From Brevibacterium ihuae (lineage in GTDB: Bacteria; Actinomycetota; Actinomycetes; Actinomycetales; Brevibacteriaceae): a DNA stretch of 64,000 bases. The stretch lies in the NCBI RefSeq assembly GCF_900184225.1, contig NZ_FXWZ01000002.1, positions 850,369-914,368 on the forward strand. The letters run 5' to 3'. The notes beneath the pieces were generated by a model, which made no database searches, was not told the origin of the DNA, and was given only the letters and a program-made list of their open reading frames with translations. Of this stretch, positions 44,317 through 53,351 are shown piece after piece (the stretch's first letter is position 1; each line of letters begins with the position of its first letter). The translations under genes and the position numbers were made by a program.

Positions 44317-45066
44317 TCAGCCCCGCCGCGCGCGCACGAACTCGACGAAGGCGCGCGCCACCGGCTCGCCGCTGTCCTCGATGACCTGTTCGGCCGCCGT
44401 GATCTCGGCGACCACGCCGTCGGCGGTGAGCCCGCCGGGCAGCTCGGTGTCCGAGGCCGTGATCCAGCCGGCGATCTGCTCCCCGGTCGACTCCGGGTGG
44501 AACTGCGTGCCCCAGGCCATGTCGCCCACCCGGAACGCCTGGACCGGCGCTGCGGTCCCGGTGACGAGGAGCACCGAGTGCTCCGGCGGGTGGATCTCGT
44601 CGCGGTGGAAGAGCACCGACCGGCCGCGGGCCGGATGGGCGGAGAACACCGGGTCCGCCGCCGCCTCCGGGGTCGGGACGATCTCGAGCGCACCGTACTG
44701 CCCCGCCTCCCGGCGGCTGATCGAACCGCCGGTCGCCACCGCGAGCATCTGCCCCCCGAGGCAGATGTTGAAGCTCGGGAACGCACCGTGCCCGGAGGCG
44801 GCGAGCAGGCCCCGCACGTGCGGGAACCACGGGCTCACCGCATCGTCGAGCGCGCCCGCCGCACCGCCGAGCACGACGAGCGCGTCGGCGGTGCCCGTGA
44901 ACGCCGCGGGGTCCGGCAGGGGCTCGCCGAGGTCCGGCCGGGCCACGGTCACCTGCGCCCCGGCGGCCTCGAGCCAGTCGCCGAACCGGCGGGCGTCCGT
45001 GCCCTCCTCGTGCTGGACGACGAGGATGCGGACGGGCGCCTCGGGCGCGGGCGGTGTCTCGGTCAT
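44317..45066 (-). CDS. Class I glutamine amidotransferase-like protein
   Basis: A 249-residue GATase1 protein like the N-terminal domain of GMP synthase: nucleophile cysteine in FNICLGGQMLAVATGG near residue 100 and H-x-E in TQFHPESTGEQ near residue 190. It has no synthase partner here. It ends a six-gene operon containing a gamma-glutamylamine synthetase and a PuuD, so it may hydrolyse a gamma-glutamyl amide intermediate; that is inference. It lies 9 bases behind the SDR gene and converges on the NERD-helicase gene with 7 bases between stops. Confidence 0.85.
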   Translation of the reverse strand: MTETPPAPEAPVRILVVQHEEGTDARRFGDWLEAAGAQVTVARPDLGEPLPDPAAFTGTADALVVLGGAAGALDDAVSPWFPHVRGLLAASGHGAFPSFNICLGGQMLAVATGGSISRREAGQYGALEIVPTPEAAADPVFSAHPARGRSVLFHRDEIHPPEHSVLLVTGTAAPVQAFRVGDMAWGTQFHPESTGEQIAGWITASDTELPGGLTADGVVAEITAAEQVIEDSGEPVARAFVEFVRARRG

Positions 45067-45075
45067 GCCCTCACC

Positions 45076-45858
45076 CTATTCGGCGGTGACGTAGGCGGCG
45101 GAGATCCCGCCGTCCACGGTGAAGGCCGAGGCGTTGACGAACGAGGCGTCGTCGCTCGCGAGGAACGCGACGGCCGCCGCGATCTCCTCCGGTTCGCCGA
45201 ACGTGCCGCGCGGCACGTGGACGAGGCGGCGCTGCGCCTGCGCCGGGTCCGCGGCGAACAGCTCGGCGAGCAGCGGCGTGTTCACCGGTCCCGGGCACAG
45301 CGCGTTGACCCGGATCCCCTGCTTGGCGAACTGCACCCCGAGCTCCCGGCTCATCGAGAGCACCCCGCCCTTCGAGGCGGAGTAGGAGATCTGCGACGTC
45401 GCCGCACCCATGATCGCGACGAACGACGCGGTGTTGATGATCGACCCCGAGCCCTGCTCGACCATGTGCTCGAGCGCGTACTTGCAGCACAGGTACACCG
45501 AGGTGAGGTTGACCGTCTGCACCTTCGCCCAGACGTCGACCCCGGTGTCGAGGATCGAACTGTCCTCCGGCGGGTTGATCCCGGCGTTGTTGAAGGCGAC
45601 GTCGACGGACCCGTACTCCTCCTTCGTCCGCCGGAACAGGGCGGCGACGTCGGCCTCGTCGGCGACGTTCGTCGGCACGAACATGCCGCCGAGCTCCTCG
45701 GCGACCTCGGGCCCGCGGACCTCGTCGAGGTCGGCGATGACGACGGTGGCCCCTTCTGCCGCGAGGCGGCGGGCGCTGGCCAGGCCGATCCCCGAGGCGC
45801 CCCCGGTGATGACGCAGACCTTGCCTGCCATCCGCTCGGACACGATGCGCTTCTCCAT
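45076..45858 (-). CDS. SDR-family alcohol dehydrogenase/3-oxoacyl reductase in the gamma-glutamylation operon
   Basis: A 260-residue classical SDR: cofactor motif TGGASGIG near residues 19-26, NNAG near 93, catalytic serine in INTASFVAIMG and YSASK near residue 159. An aspartate after beta-2 (VVIADLDE) favours NAD. In this operon, between an aldehyde dehydrogenase and an amidotransferase, it could oxidise the alcohol of a gamma-glutamylated amino alcohol to the aldehyde, a step that the flavoenzyme PuuB performs for gamma-glutamyl-putrescine. AAGGAGAACC precedes ATG 45858. Substrate inferred only from context. Confidence 0.88.
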   Translation of the reverse strand: MEKRIVSERMAGKVCVITGGASGIGLASARRLAAEGATVVIADLDEVRGPEVAEELGGMFVPTNVADEADVAALFRRTKEEYGSVDVAFNNAGINPPEDSSILDTGVDVWAKVQTVNLTSVYLCCKYALEHMVEQGSGSIINTASFVAIMGAATSQISYSASKGGVLSMSRELGVQFAKQGIRVNALCPGPVNTPLLAELFAADPAQAQRRLVHVPRGTFGEPEEIAAAVAFLASDDASFVNASAFTVDGGISAAYVTAE

Positions 45859-45874
45859 GGTTCTCCTTGGGTTC

Positions 45875-47239
45875 TCAGATCGCCTGCGTGGCGAAGAAGA
45901 CGTTCTTGGTCTCGGTGAAGGCGTCGACGGCGTCGGGCCCGAGCTCCCGGCCGAGGCCGGACTGCTTGTAGCCGCCGAAGGGCGTCGCATAGCGCACCGA
46001 AGAGTGGGAGTTCACCGACAGGTTGCCCGCCTCGATCGACCGGGACACGCGCAGCGCCCGATCGAGGTCCCGGGTCCACAGCGAGCCCGACAGCCCGTAC
46101 TCGGTGTCGTTGGCGATCGCCACCGCCTGGGCCTCGGTGTCGAAGCGGACGACCGAGAGCACGGGGCCGAAGATCTCCTCGGTGAAGTCCGGGGCGTCGA
46201 GACCGGGCGGGGTGACGACCGTGGGAGGGAACCAGAAGCCCGGGCCGGTGGGGCACGTGCCGGCGAAGGCGACCTCGGCGGCATCGACGTAGGCGGCGAC
46301 GGAATCGCGGTGCGCGGCGGTGACGAGGGGGCCCATGTCGCTCTCCGCGGAGCGCGGGTCGCCGCACACGAAGCCGGACACCGCGGTCTCGAGGGCGGCC
46401 ATGAAGTCGTCGTACACCGCGGACTCGACGAGCAGGCGGGAGCGCGAGCAGCAGTCCTGCCCGGCGTTGTCGAACACCCCGGCCGGTGCGGCGGCGGCCG
46501 CGGCCGCGATGTCCGCGTCGGCGAACACGATGTTCGCGTTCTTGCCCCCGAGCTCGAGCGTGACGTTCTTGACCTGCTCGGCGCACCCGGCCATGATCCG
46601 CTTCCCGACCTCGGTCGAGCCGGTGAACACGACCTTGCGGACGAGCGGGTGGGTGACGAACCGGTCGCCGACGACGGATCCCTTGCCGGGCAGCACGGTG
46701 AGCACGCCCTCGGGGATCCCCGCCTCGAGAGCGAGCTCGCCGAGGCGCATCGCGGTGAGCGGGGTGACCTCAGCGGGCTTGAGGACCACGGTGTTGCCCG
46801 CGGCGAGCGCCGGGGCGAAGCCCCAGGCGGCGATCGGCATGGGGAAGTTCCACGGCACGATGACGCCGACGACGCCGAGCGGCTCGGCGAAGGTGATGTT
46901 CACTCCCCCGTCGACCGGGATCTGGCGGCCGAACAGCCGCTCCGGCACCGCCGCGTAGTACTCGACGACATCGCGGACGTTGCCGGCCTCCCACGTCGCG
47001 TTGCCGATGGTGTGGCCGGCGTTGGCGACCTCGAGCTCGGCGAGCTCGGGGATGTGGGCGTCGACGAGGTCGGCGAACCGGCGCAGCAGCCGGGCGCGAT
47101 CGGCCGGTGCGAGGTGCCGCCACGTCTCGAAGGCGCGCGCGGCGCGCTCGATGGCGGCGTCGGTGCCCTCGCGGTCGACGAGCTCGACCTCCCGGATGAC
47201 CTCGGCGGTCGCGGGATTGATGACCTGGGTGATGCTCAC
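45875..47239 (-). CDS. Aldehyde dehydrogenase family protein (PuuC-like by context)
   Basis: A 454-residue NAD(P)-dependent aldehyde dehydrogenase. Seen: VVGVIVPWNFPMPIAAWGFAPALAAGN, cofactor loop FTGSTEVGKRIM, catalytic glutamate in LELGGKNANIV near residue 236, catalytic cysteine in NAGQDCCSRSRLLV near residue 270, and FGGYKQSGLGRELG near residue 425. The GTG start at 47239 overlaps the PuuD-like stop by 4 bases. It would convert the gamma-glutamylated aminoaldehyde to the acid in the pathway proposed for this operon. Confidence 0.92.
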   Translation of the reverse strand: MSITQVINPATAEVIREVELVDREGTDAAIERAARAFETWRHLAPADRARLLRRFADLVDAHIPELAELEVANAGHTIGNATWEAGNVRDVVEYYAAVPERLFGRQIPVDGGVNITFAEPLGVVGVIVPWNFPMPIAAWGFAPALAAGNTVVLKPAEVTPLTAMRLGELALEAGIPEGVLTVLPGKGSVVGDRFVTHPLVRKVVFTGSTEVGKRIMAGCAEQVKNVTLELGGKNANIVFADADIAAAAAAAPAGVFDNAGQDCCSRSRLLVESAVYDDFMAALETAVSGFVCGDPRSAESDMGPLVTAAHRDSVAAYVDAAEVAFAGTCPTGPGFWFPPTVVTPPGLDAPDFTEEIFGPVLSVVRFDTEAQAVAIANDTEYGLSGSLWTRDLDRALRVSRSIEAGNLSVNSHSSVRYATPFGGYKQSGLGRELGPDAVDAFTETKNVFFATQAI

Positions 47240-48048
47240 GATCCTCCTCGGGGATCAGGGGTGGGTGCTGACGGGGGCCGCGTCCGGGCGCGGGCCCGGG
47301 CTGCGGCGACGAGGCCGGTGACGACGCGGGCGTCCTCGGAGTCGTGCTCGGGGTGCCACTGCACGGCGAGCAGCCAGCCGGGCACGGTGTCCGGTTCGGC
47401 CTCGAGAATCTCGACGAGCCCGTCGGGCGACCGGCCGGTGACCCGCAGGCCCGGGGCCACGCGGTCGACTCCCTGGTGGTGGTAGCACGGGGCCGTGGTC
47501 TCCGGTCCGAGCAGCGCCGAGGCGATGGTCCCCGGCTCGCAGCTCACCGTCACCTCGCCGTAGGTCGCCGGTGCCGGCTGGTAGTCGCTGTGGCCGAGCA
47601 CCTCGGGCAGGTGCTGGTGGAGCGTTCCGCCGAGCGCGACGTTGATGACCTGGAGGCCGCGGCAGATCCCGAGCACCGGCAGCCCGGAGTCGATCGCGGC
47701 GGCGGCAAGGGTGAACTCGTGCTCGTCGCGCCAGTCCTGGCTCTTCGTCTCCGCGTGCGGCTGCACCCCGTAGCGGGCGGGCCCGATGTCCGCGCCGCCG
47801 GACAGGAGGAGGCCGTCGATCCGGTCGAGCACGGCGACGTCGGTGCCGTGCGGCGGGAGGAGCACGGGCACTCCCCCGGCGGCGACGACCATGCGCACGT
47901 ACTCCGCCGGGAGGACGGCGGCCTCGGTGTCCCACACGCCCCAGCGCGCGGGCTGCTGGTAGGAGGTGAGGCCGATGACGGGCGCGGGATCGTGCGCGCC
48001 GGGAGCGTCCGTCCCGGGTTCGTGCGGGTCAGAGACGCTCGAAGCCAC
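47236..48048 (-). CDS. puuD: Gamma-glutamyl-gamma-aminobutyrate hydrolase family (PuuD-like)
   Basis: A 270-residue class I GATase-fold hydrolase (peptidase C26). N-terminal VIGLTSYQQPARWGVWDTEAAVLPAEYV is the PuuD signature; the nucleophile cysteine is in LGICRGLQVINVALGG near residue 135, and H-x-E in LAVQWHPEHDSED near residue 238. It would release glutamate from a gamma-glutamylated product at the end of the pathway. GTG 48048 lies 20 bases inside the end of the upstream synthetase gene, so translation is coupled. Confidence 0.9.
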   Translation of the reverse strand: MASSVSDPHEPGTDAPGAHDPAPVIGLTSYQQPARWGVWDTEAAVLPAEYVRMVVAAGGVPVLLPPHGTDVAVLDRIDGLLLSGGADIGPARYGVQPHAETKSQDWRDEHEFTLAAAAIDSGLPVLGICRGLQVINVALGGTLHQHLPEVLGHSDYQPAPATYGEVTVSCEPGTIASALLGPETTAPCYHHQGVDRVAPGLRVTGRSPDGLVEILEAEPDTVPGWLLAVQWHPEHDSEDARVVTGLVAAARARARTRPPSAPTPDPRGGS

Positions 48049-49438
48049 GGACCCGCTCCCAGTCGGTGATCGCGGAGTCGAACTGACGGATCTCGACGTC
48101 GGCGGCGTTGAGGTAGTGGTCGATCACCTCGTCGCCGAACGCCTCCCGGGCGAAGGCCGAGTTCGCGAGCTTCTCCCGGGCGTCGCGCAGCGTGGTCGGC
48201 AGCCGGTCGGCGTCGCCGGCGTAGGCGTTGCCGTCGGTCACCGGGGGCAGCGCCATCTTCTCGTCGATCCCGCGGATGCCGGCGGCGATGAGCGCGGCCA
48301 CCGCGAGGTAGGGGTTGAGGTCGGCCCCGCCGACCCGGCACTCGACGCGCAGGGACTCCCCGCTGCCGACGACGCGGAACGCGCACGAGCGGTTGTCGAA
48401 GCCCCAGGCGACCGCGGTGGGAGCGAACGAGCCCTCGACGAAGCGCTTGTAGGAGTTGATGTTCGGGGCGAAGAAGTATGTGAAGTCCTCGATGCTCGCG
48501 AGCTGCCCGCCGAGGAAGGCGTGCATGAGCTCGGAGAAGCCGTGCTCCTCGTCGCCGGCCATCGCCATCGAGCCGTCGGCTCCGCGGAAGCTCAGGTGGA
48601 CGTGGCACGACGAGCCCTCCGCCGCGTCGTACTTCGCCATGAAGGTGATCGCCTTGCCGTGCTCGGCGGCGATCTCCTTGGTCCCGTTCTTGTAGAGCGA
48701 ATGGTTGTCGCAGGTCCGCATCGCCTCGTCGTACTTGAAGGTGATCTCGTGCTGGCCGAGGTTGCACTCGCCCTTCGCACCCTCGACGTACATCCCCGCC
48801 CCGGCCATCGAGTTACGGATGTCGCGCAGCAGCGGCTCGATCCGGGCGGTGCCGAGCAGCGAGTAGTCGACGTTGTACTGGTTCGACGGGGTGAGATCGC
48901 GGTAGCCGCGGGTGAAGGCGTCCTCGTAGCTCGTGTCGAAGCTGATGAACTCGAGCTCGGTGCCGACGTAGGCCCGGAGCCCGCGCTCGGCGAGCCGTTC
49001 GAGCTGCCGGGCGAGGATCTGCCGCGGCGAGGCGACGACGGGGCTGCCGTCGGTCCATTCGACGTCGCAGGTGACGAGCGCGGTGCCCGGCTGCCACGGG
49101 AGCAGGCGCAGGGTGTCGAGGTCGGGCTTCATGACGATGTCGCCGTAGCCGCTCGCCCACGAGGACATCGCATAGCCCTCGACGGTGTCCATGTCGACGT
49201 CGACGGCGAGCAGGTAGTCGCAGCCCTCCGCGCCGTGGTCGATGACGTCGTCGACGAAGAACCGGGCGCCGATCCGCTTGCCCTGGAGCCGGCCCTGGAC
49301 GTCGGTGAAGGCGACGACGACGGTGTCGACGGTGCCCTCGTCGACGAGGCGGCCGAGCTCCTCTCGGGTGAGGGGAGGTGCCGGGTTGGAACCGGTGGTG
49401 ACCCTCTGCGGGTCGCCGTTGCGGGTGGGGGCGCTCAT
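48029..49438 (-). CDS. Glutamine synthetase-like gamma-glutamylamine/ethanolamide synthetase (PuuA/GlnA4-type)
   Basis: A 469-residue GSI-fold ligase, predicted to ATP-dependently join glutamate to an amine rather than ammonia. Catalytic-core motifs: VGTELEFISFDTSYEDAFTRG near residue 150, VEGAKGECNLGQHEITF, NHSLYKNGTKEIAAEHGKAITFMAKYD, SCHVHLSF, and the C-terminal RVECRVGGADLNPYLAVAALIAAG. The N-terminal beta-grasp part (VDTVVVAFTDVQGRLQGKRI) fits the PuuA/GlnA2-4 group of actinobacteria, not housekeeping GlnA. The permease partner resembles ethanolamine permeases, which favours ethanolamine. GGAAGGA precedes ATG 49438. Confidence 0.9.
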   Translation of the reverse strand: MSAPTRNGDPQRVTTGSNPAPPLTREELGRLVDEGTVDTVVVAFTDVQGRLQGKRIGARFFVDDVIDHGAEGCDYLLAVDVDMDTVEGYAMSSWASGYGDIVMKPDLDTLRLLPWQPGTALVTCDVEWTDGSPVVASPRQILARQLERLAERGLRAYVGTELEFISFDTSYEDAFTRGYRDLTPSNQYNVDYSLLGTARIEPLLRDIRNSMAGAGMYVEGAKGECNLGQHEITFKYDEAMRTCDNHSLYKNGTKEIAAEHGKAITFMAKYDAAEGSSCHVHLSFRGADGSMAMAGDEEHGFSELMHAFLGGQLASIEDFTYFFAPNINSYKRFVEGSFAPTAVAWGFDNRSCAFRVVGSGESLRVECRVGGADLNPYLAVAALIAAGIRGIDEKMALPPVTDGNAYAGDADRLPTTLRDAREKLANSAFAREAFGDEVIDHYLNAADVEIRQFDSAITDWERVRGFERL

Positions 49439-49455
49439 GCGCGGTCCTTCCATGG

Positions 49456-50892
49456 TCAGTGGAGGCCGGATTCGGCCTCGGAGATCTGGGCGAACTCCTC
49501 CTCCGGCGCCTGGTGGACGAGGCGGTGGCGGGAGTAGAACCAGAAGTAGGCGAGCGCGACGAGCAGCACGCCCGCGGCGATGCCGGCGGCGAGCATGTCG
49601 ACGACGAAGGTCGCGACCACGGCGACCGCGGCGAGCACGAGGGCGATCGAGGTCGTCACCGCGCCGCCCGGGGTGCGGTAGCCGCGCGGCAGATCCGGCT
49701 CCTTGAACCGGAGCACGACGTGGGAGAGGTTGAGGAGCACGTAGGACACGGTGGCGCCGAACACCGCGACGTTGAGGAGCACGCCGCCGTTGCCGCCGGT
49801 GGCCACCGCGAGGATGAAGCCGATGGTGCCGGGCACGATGAGCGCCATGTACGGGGTCTTGCGACCGCCGGTGAGCGAGAGCCAGCGCGGCAGGTAGCCT
49901 GCCCGGGAGAGGGCGAAGAGCTGGCGCGAGTAGGCGAAGATGATCGAGAAGAAGCTCGCGATGAGACCCGCGAGACCGGCCCAGTTGACGAAGGTCGCGA
50001 GGGCGGAGTTCTCGCCGTAGACGACGCGCACGGCCTCGGGCAGCGGGTTGTCGGACACGCCCATCGCCTCGGAGCCGGCGGTGCCGGGGACGATGATGAG
50101 CATGAGGGCGCCGAACACGACGAGGACGCCCATCGCGACGAGGATGCCGCGGGGCATGTCGCGCTTGGGATCGGCGGACTCCTCGGCGGCGAGCGGCACG
50201 CCCTCGATCGCGAGGAAGAACCAGATGCCGAACACGAGGGCGGCGAGCACGCCGGAGATGCCGTACGGGAGGAACTCGCTCGACCCGAGCGAGCCGTCGG
50301 GCACGGTGTCGAACATGTTCGCCGTGTCGACGTGCCAGATCATGCCGAGGACGAAGGCGAGGAGTGCGACGACGGCGATGATCGTGATGCCGAAGATCAC
50401 GCGGAGGGCCTCGCCCACGCCCCACAGGTGGATGCCGACGAACACCGCGTAGGCGACGAGGTAGATCGTCCACGCGGGGACCGATTCGGGCAGGATGCCG
50501 AGCGCCTTGACGTAGCCGGCGATGAAGGTCGAGATCGCCGCGGGCGCCATGGTGTACTCGATGAGGATCGCCATGCCGGTGGCGAAGCCGCCGAGCGGGC
50601 CGAGCGCGCGCCGGGCGAAGCCGTAGCCGGCGCCGGCGGTCGGCAGCGTGGAGGAGAGCTCCGCGAGGCCGAGCGACATGCACACGTACATCAGGCCCAT
50701 GAGGCAGAAGGCGATCGCGAGACCGCCCCAGCCGCCCTCGGCGAGGCCGAGGTTCCAGCCGGAGAAGTCCCCGGAGATGACGTAGGCGACGCCGAGGCCG
50801 GCGAGCAGCACCCAGCCCGCCGCGCCCTTCTTCAGCTGTCGCCGCTCGAGATAGTTGTCCTCGACATGGCCGTACTCGACTCTGCGGGTCAT
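49456..50892 (-). CDS. APC-family amine permease (ethanolamine permease-like)
   Basis: A 478-residue, 12-helix amino acid/polyamine/organocation transporter. It begins VEYGHVEDNYLERRQLKKG and has VISGDFSGWNLGLAEGGWGG, LAELSSTLPTAGAGYGFARRALGPLGGF and GIWFFLAIEGVPLAAEES, the pattern I associate with ethanolamine permeases. It is the first gene of a six-gene minus-strand operon, 17 bases before the synthetase gene. ATG 50892 follows AGGA at 8 bases; an in-frame ORF extension to 51006 is not needed. Ethanolamine is the best guess; other amino alcohols or polyamines remain possible. Confidence 0.88.
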   Translation of the reverse strand: MTRRVEYGHVEDNYLERRQLKKGAAGWVLLAGLGVAYVISGDFSGWNLGLAEGGWGGLAIAFCLMGLMYVCMSLGLAELSSTLPTAGAGYGFARRALGPLGGFATGMAILIEYTMAPAAISTFIAGYVKALGILPESVPAWTIYLVAYAVFVGIHLWGVGEALRVIFGITIIAVVALLAFVLGMIWHVDTANMFDTVPDGSLGSSEFLPYGISGVLAALVFGIWFFLAIEGVPLAAEESADPKRDMPRGILVAMGVLVVFGALMLIIVPGTAGSEAMGVSDNPLPEAVRVVYGENSALATFVNWAGLAGLIASFFSIIFAYSRQLFALSRAGYLPRWLSLTGGRKTPYMALIVPGTIGFILAVATGGNGGVLLNVAVFGATVSYVLLNLSHVVLRFKEPDLPRGYRTPGGAVTTSIALVLAAVAVVATFVVDMLAAGIAAGVLLVALAYFWFYSRHRLVHQAPEEEFAQISEAESGLH

Positions 50893-50943
50893 CGCTCGTT
50901 CCTGTCCGTGAGTGCACCCGGCGGCCGATCGACCCCCTGCGCC

Positions 50944-50965
50944 AATGGTCTGTTCACAATCCATT
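50944..50965. promoter_or_regulatory. Candidate operator/promoter region of the gamma-glutamylation operon
   Basis: In the 179-base gap between the permease and the divergent GntR-type regulator, AATGG (50944-50948) pairs with CCATT (50961-50965), followed by TAGGAT and TGTAATTTC, an AT-richer patch than its surroundings. A FadR/GntR protein could bind here. Evidence is positional and weak. Confidence 0.3.
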
Positions 50966-51071
50966 AGGATGGGGACACTGTAATTTCGGTCACATCGGGG
51001 TGTCAAGAGTTCCCGCCCCGGGGTGTCACGAGTCGGAACGAGGGTCCAGGAATGGGAGCGAGGGGTCAGCG

Positions 51072-51761
51072 ATGAGCACGGTCCGCCCGGTGCGCACGGG
51101 CAATGCGTTCGAGGACACGATCGCGCAGCTCCTCCGCGCCATCCGGCTCGGCGAGTTCATGGTCGGCGAGAAGCTCCCGGCGGAGCGCGATCTCGCCCGT
51201 TCGCTCGGGGTGTCCCGCGCGACCCTGCGCGAGGCGCTCCACGAGCTCAAGGAGACCGGGATCGTCGAGGTGACCCGCGGTCGCTACGGCGGAACCGTGG
51301 TCATCGGCCTGCCGAAGGACCATGGCGACCTCGCGGCGATCGACCCGGCCGAGCTCGCCGACGCGCTCGCGTTCCGCGAGGTGCTCGAGACGGCCGCGGC
51401 CCGGATCGTCGCCGCAGCGCCGCTGTCGGCCGCGCAGCGGCAGGAGCTCCGGAGCGCCTGCACGGACTGCGAGGAGGCCGAGCTCGTCGAGTACCGCGCC
51501 TTCGACTCCCGCTTCCACCTCACGCTCGCCGAGCTCACCGGCATCCCCTCGCTGCGCACCGCGGCGGCGGAGACGCGCGACCGGGTCAATGCGCTGCTCG
51601 ACCGGATCCCGCTCCTGCAGCCGAACCTCGATCATGCGAACGACCAGCACGAACTCCTCGTCGACGCGGTGCTGTCCGGCGACGTCGAGGCCGCCGTGCG
51701 GCACGCGGCCGATCATGCCCGGGGAACGGCCGCACTCCTCCAGGGCTACCTGGAGGAGTGA
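51072..51761 (+). CDS. GntR-family transcriptional regulator, FadR/FCD subgroup
   Basis: A 229-residue regulator: winged helix at residues about 8-75 (LPAERDLARSLGVSRATLREALHELKETGIVEV) and a C-terminal FCD ligand domain with the metal-binding pattern D-x(3)-H (AFDSRFHLTLAELTG) and later histidines (NDQHELLVDAV, AVRHAADHARG). It is divergent from the amine permease, so it probably controls the six-gene operon and senses the amine, its glutamyl derivative or an acid product. GAGGGG precedes ATG 51072; the stop lies 16 bases from the convergent ppk2 stop. Confidence 0.9.
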   Translation: MSTVRPVRTGNAFEDTIAQLLRAIRLGEFMVGEKLPAERDLARSLGVSRATLREALHELKETGIVEVTRGRYGGTVVIGLPKDHGDLAAIDPAELADALAFREVLETAAARIVAAAPLSAAQRQELRSACTDCEEAELVEYRAFDSRFHLTLAELTGIPSLRTAAAETRDRVNALLDRIPLLQPNLDHANDQHELLVDAVLSGDVEAAVRHAADHARGTAALLQGYLEE

Positions 51762-51777
51762 GACGGAGCCTGCGGGC

Positions 51778-52725
51778 TCAGAGGTTCGGGAAGGTGCCGA
51801 TCGACTCGCCCTCGCCGGCCTCGAGGAGGGACTTGCCGCGGCCGACGATCTTCTTGTCGACCTTGCCGACGACCTTGTGGTCCTTCTCCGGGTAGTCGAA
51901 CTGGGAGAGCACGTAGCGCATCGCCTCGAGGCGGGCGCGCTTCTTGTCGTTCGACTTCACCACGGTCCACGGCGCGTGGGCGGTGTCGGTGTAGAAGAAC
52001 ATCGCCTCCTTCGCCTCGGTGTAGGCGTCCCACTTATCGCGGCTGGCGAGGTCGGTGGGCGAGAGCTTCCACTGCTTGACCGGGTCGTTGGACCGGGCCA
52101 GGAAGCGTGCGGCCTGCTCGGCCTGGGACACCGAGAACCAGAACTTGATGAGGTGGATCCCGGAGTCGACGAGCATCCGCTCGAACTCGGGGCAGGTGCG
52201 CATGAACTCGAGGTACTGCGCGGGATCGCAGTAGCCCATGACGCGCTCGACGCCGGCCCGGTTGTACCAGGAGCGGTCGAAGAACACGAGCTCCCCGCCG
52301 CTGGGCAGGTGCTCGACGTAGCGCTGGAAGTACCACTGGGACTGCTCGCGCTCGGTGGGCACGCTGAGCGCGACGATGCGGGCGCCGCGCGGGTTGAGGT
52401 GCTCCATGAACCGCTTGATCGACCCGCCCTTGCCGGCGGCGTCGCGGCCCTCGAAGAGGATCGCGACCTTCTCGTTGTTCGTCCGGATCCAGAGCTGGAG
52501 CTTGAGGAGCTCGATCTGGAGCTGGCGCTTCTGGCGCTCGTAGCTGCGGCGCGTGAGCTTGGTGTCGTAGGGGTAGTTCTCCCGCCACGCGGGCAGTCCG
52601 CCCGGACCGCTCGGCACCTCGACCTTCGCATCCTTGGCGGCCTGGACCTTGACCTTGGAATGGAGCTCGACGAGTTCGTCGACCTCGTAGCGGTTGTGGT
52701 CGTGCTCGATATCGAGATTGGTCAT
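51778..52725 (-). CDS. ppk2: Polyphosphate kinase 2 (PPK2)
   Basis: A 315-residue cytosolic kinase that transfers phosphate between polyphosphate and nucleotides. Walker A is LFEGRDAAGKGGSIKRFMEH near residue 93, Walker B FFDRSWYNRAGVERVMGYC near residue 150, and the lid region follows (WKLSPTDLASRDKWDAYTEAKEAMF). Length and a single domain fit class I PPK2. ATG 52725 (MTNLDIEHDHNRYEVDEL) is preferred over an ATG 11 codons upstream that lacks conservation. It lies 97 bases after the thiol peroxidase on the same strand. Confidence 0.94.
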   Translation of the reverse strand: MTNLDIEHDHNRYEVDELVELHSKVKVQAAKDAKVEVPSGPGGLPAWRENYPYDTKLTRRSYERQKRQLQIELLKLQLWIRTNNEKVAILFEGRDAAGKGGSIKRFMEHLNPRGARIVALSVPTEREQSQWYFQRYVEHLPSGGELVFFDRSWYNRAGVERVMGYCDPAQYLEFMRTCPEFERMLVDSGIHLIKFWFSVSQAEQAARFLARSNDPVKQWKLSPTDLASRDKWDAYTEAKEAMFFYTDTAHAPWTVVKSNDKKRARLEAMRYVLSQFDYPEKDHKVVGKVDKKIVGRGKSLLEAGEGESIGTFPNL

Positions 52726-52822
52726 GCGGCCCCCTCGGCGCTGTGGGTCAAGCGGCACGGGAGGCGCCGCCGATCAATTGTACCGAACAGGGCGAGCGGT
52801 CCGGACGGGCGGGGTCGGACCC

Positions 52823-53320
52823 TCAGCCCAGCGCGGCGACGGCGGCGTCGTAGTCCGGCTCGGAGGTGATCTCCGGGACGAGCTCGGTGTACGTCACGGT
52901 GCCCGACTCGTCGAGCACGAGCACGGCGCGGGCAAGCAGCCCGGCCATCGGGCCGTCGGCGAGCGTGAGACCGAAGTCCTCGCCGAAGGTTGAGCGGAAC
53001 GCCGAGGCGGCGGTGACGTTGTCGATGCCCTCGGCCCCGCAGAAGCGGGACTGGGCGAACGGCAGATCCTGGGACACGCAGAGCACGGCGGTGTTGTCGA
53101 GACCCGCGGCGATCTCGTTGAAGCGGCGCACCGAGGCGGCGCACACGCCGGTGTCGATGCTCGGGAACACGTTGAGCACGACGCGCGTGCCGGAGAACGC
53201 GCCGCTCGTCACCGCGCCGAGGTCGGTGCCGACGAGGTCGAAGGCCGGCGCCTGGGAGCCGGTGGCGGGGAGATCGCCGGAGGTGTGGACGGGATTCGAT
53301 TTGAATGCGGTTTCAGCCAT
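52823..53320 (-). CDS. tpx: Thiol peroxidase (Tpx)
   Basis: A 165-residue atypical 2-Cys peroxiredoxin reducing hydroperoxides with thioredoxin. Peroxidatic cysteine in [18 protein letters not shown] near residue 60, resolving cysteine in [15 protein letters not shown] near residue 94, both in the standard Tpx spacing. N-terminal [20 protein letters not shown] is typical. It is located 31 bases downstream of the DUF368 gene, in a run of sulfur/redox genes. Confidence 0.95.
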   Translation of the reverse strand: MAETAFKSNPVHTSGDLPATGSQAPAFDLVGTDLGAVTSGAFSGTRVVLNVFPSIDTGVCAASVRRFNEIAAGLDNTAVLCVSQDLPFAQSRFCGAEGIDNVTAASAFRSTFGEDFGLTLADGPMAGLLARAVLVLDESGTVTYTELVPEITSEPDYDAAVAALG

Positions 53321-53351
53321 ACCACCATCCTCGCCTGCCCGCGGCCGGCGA

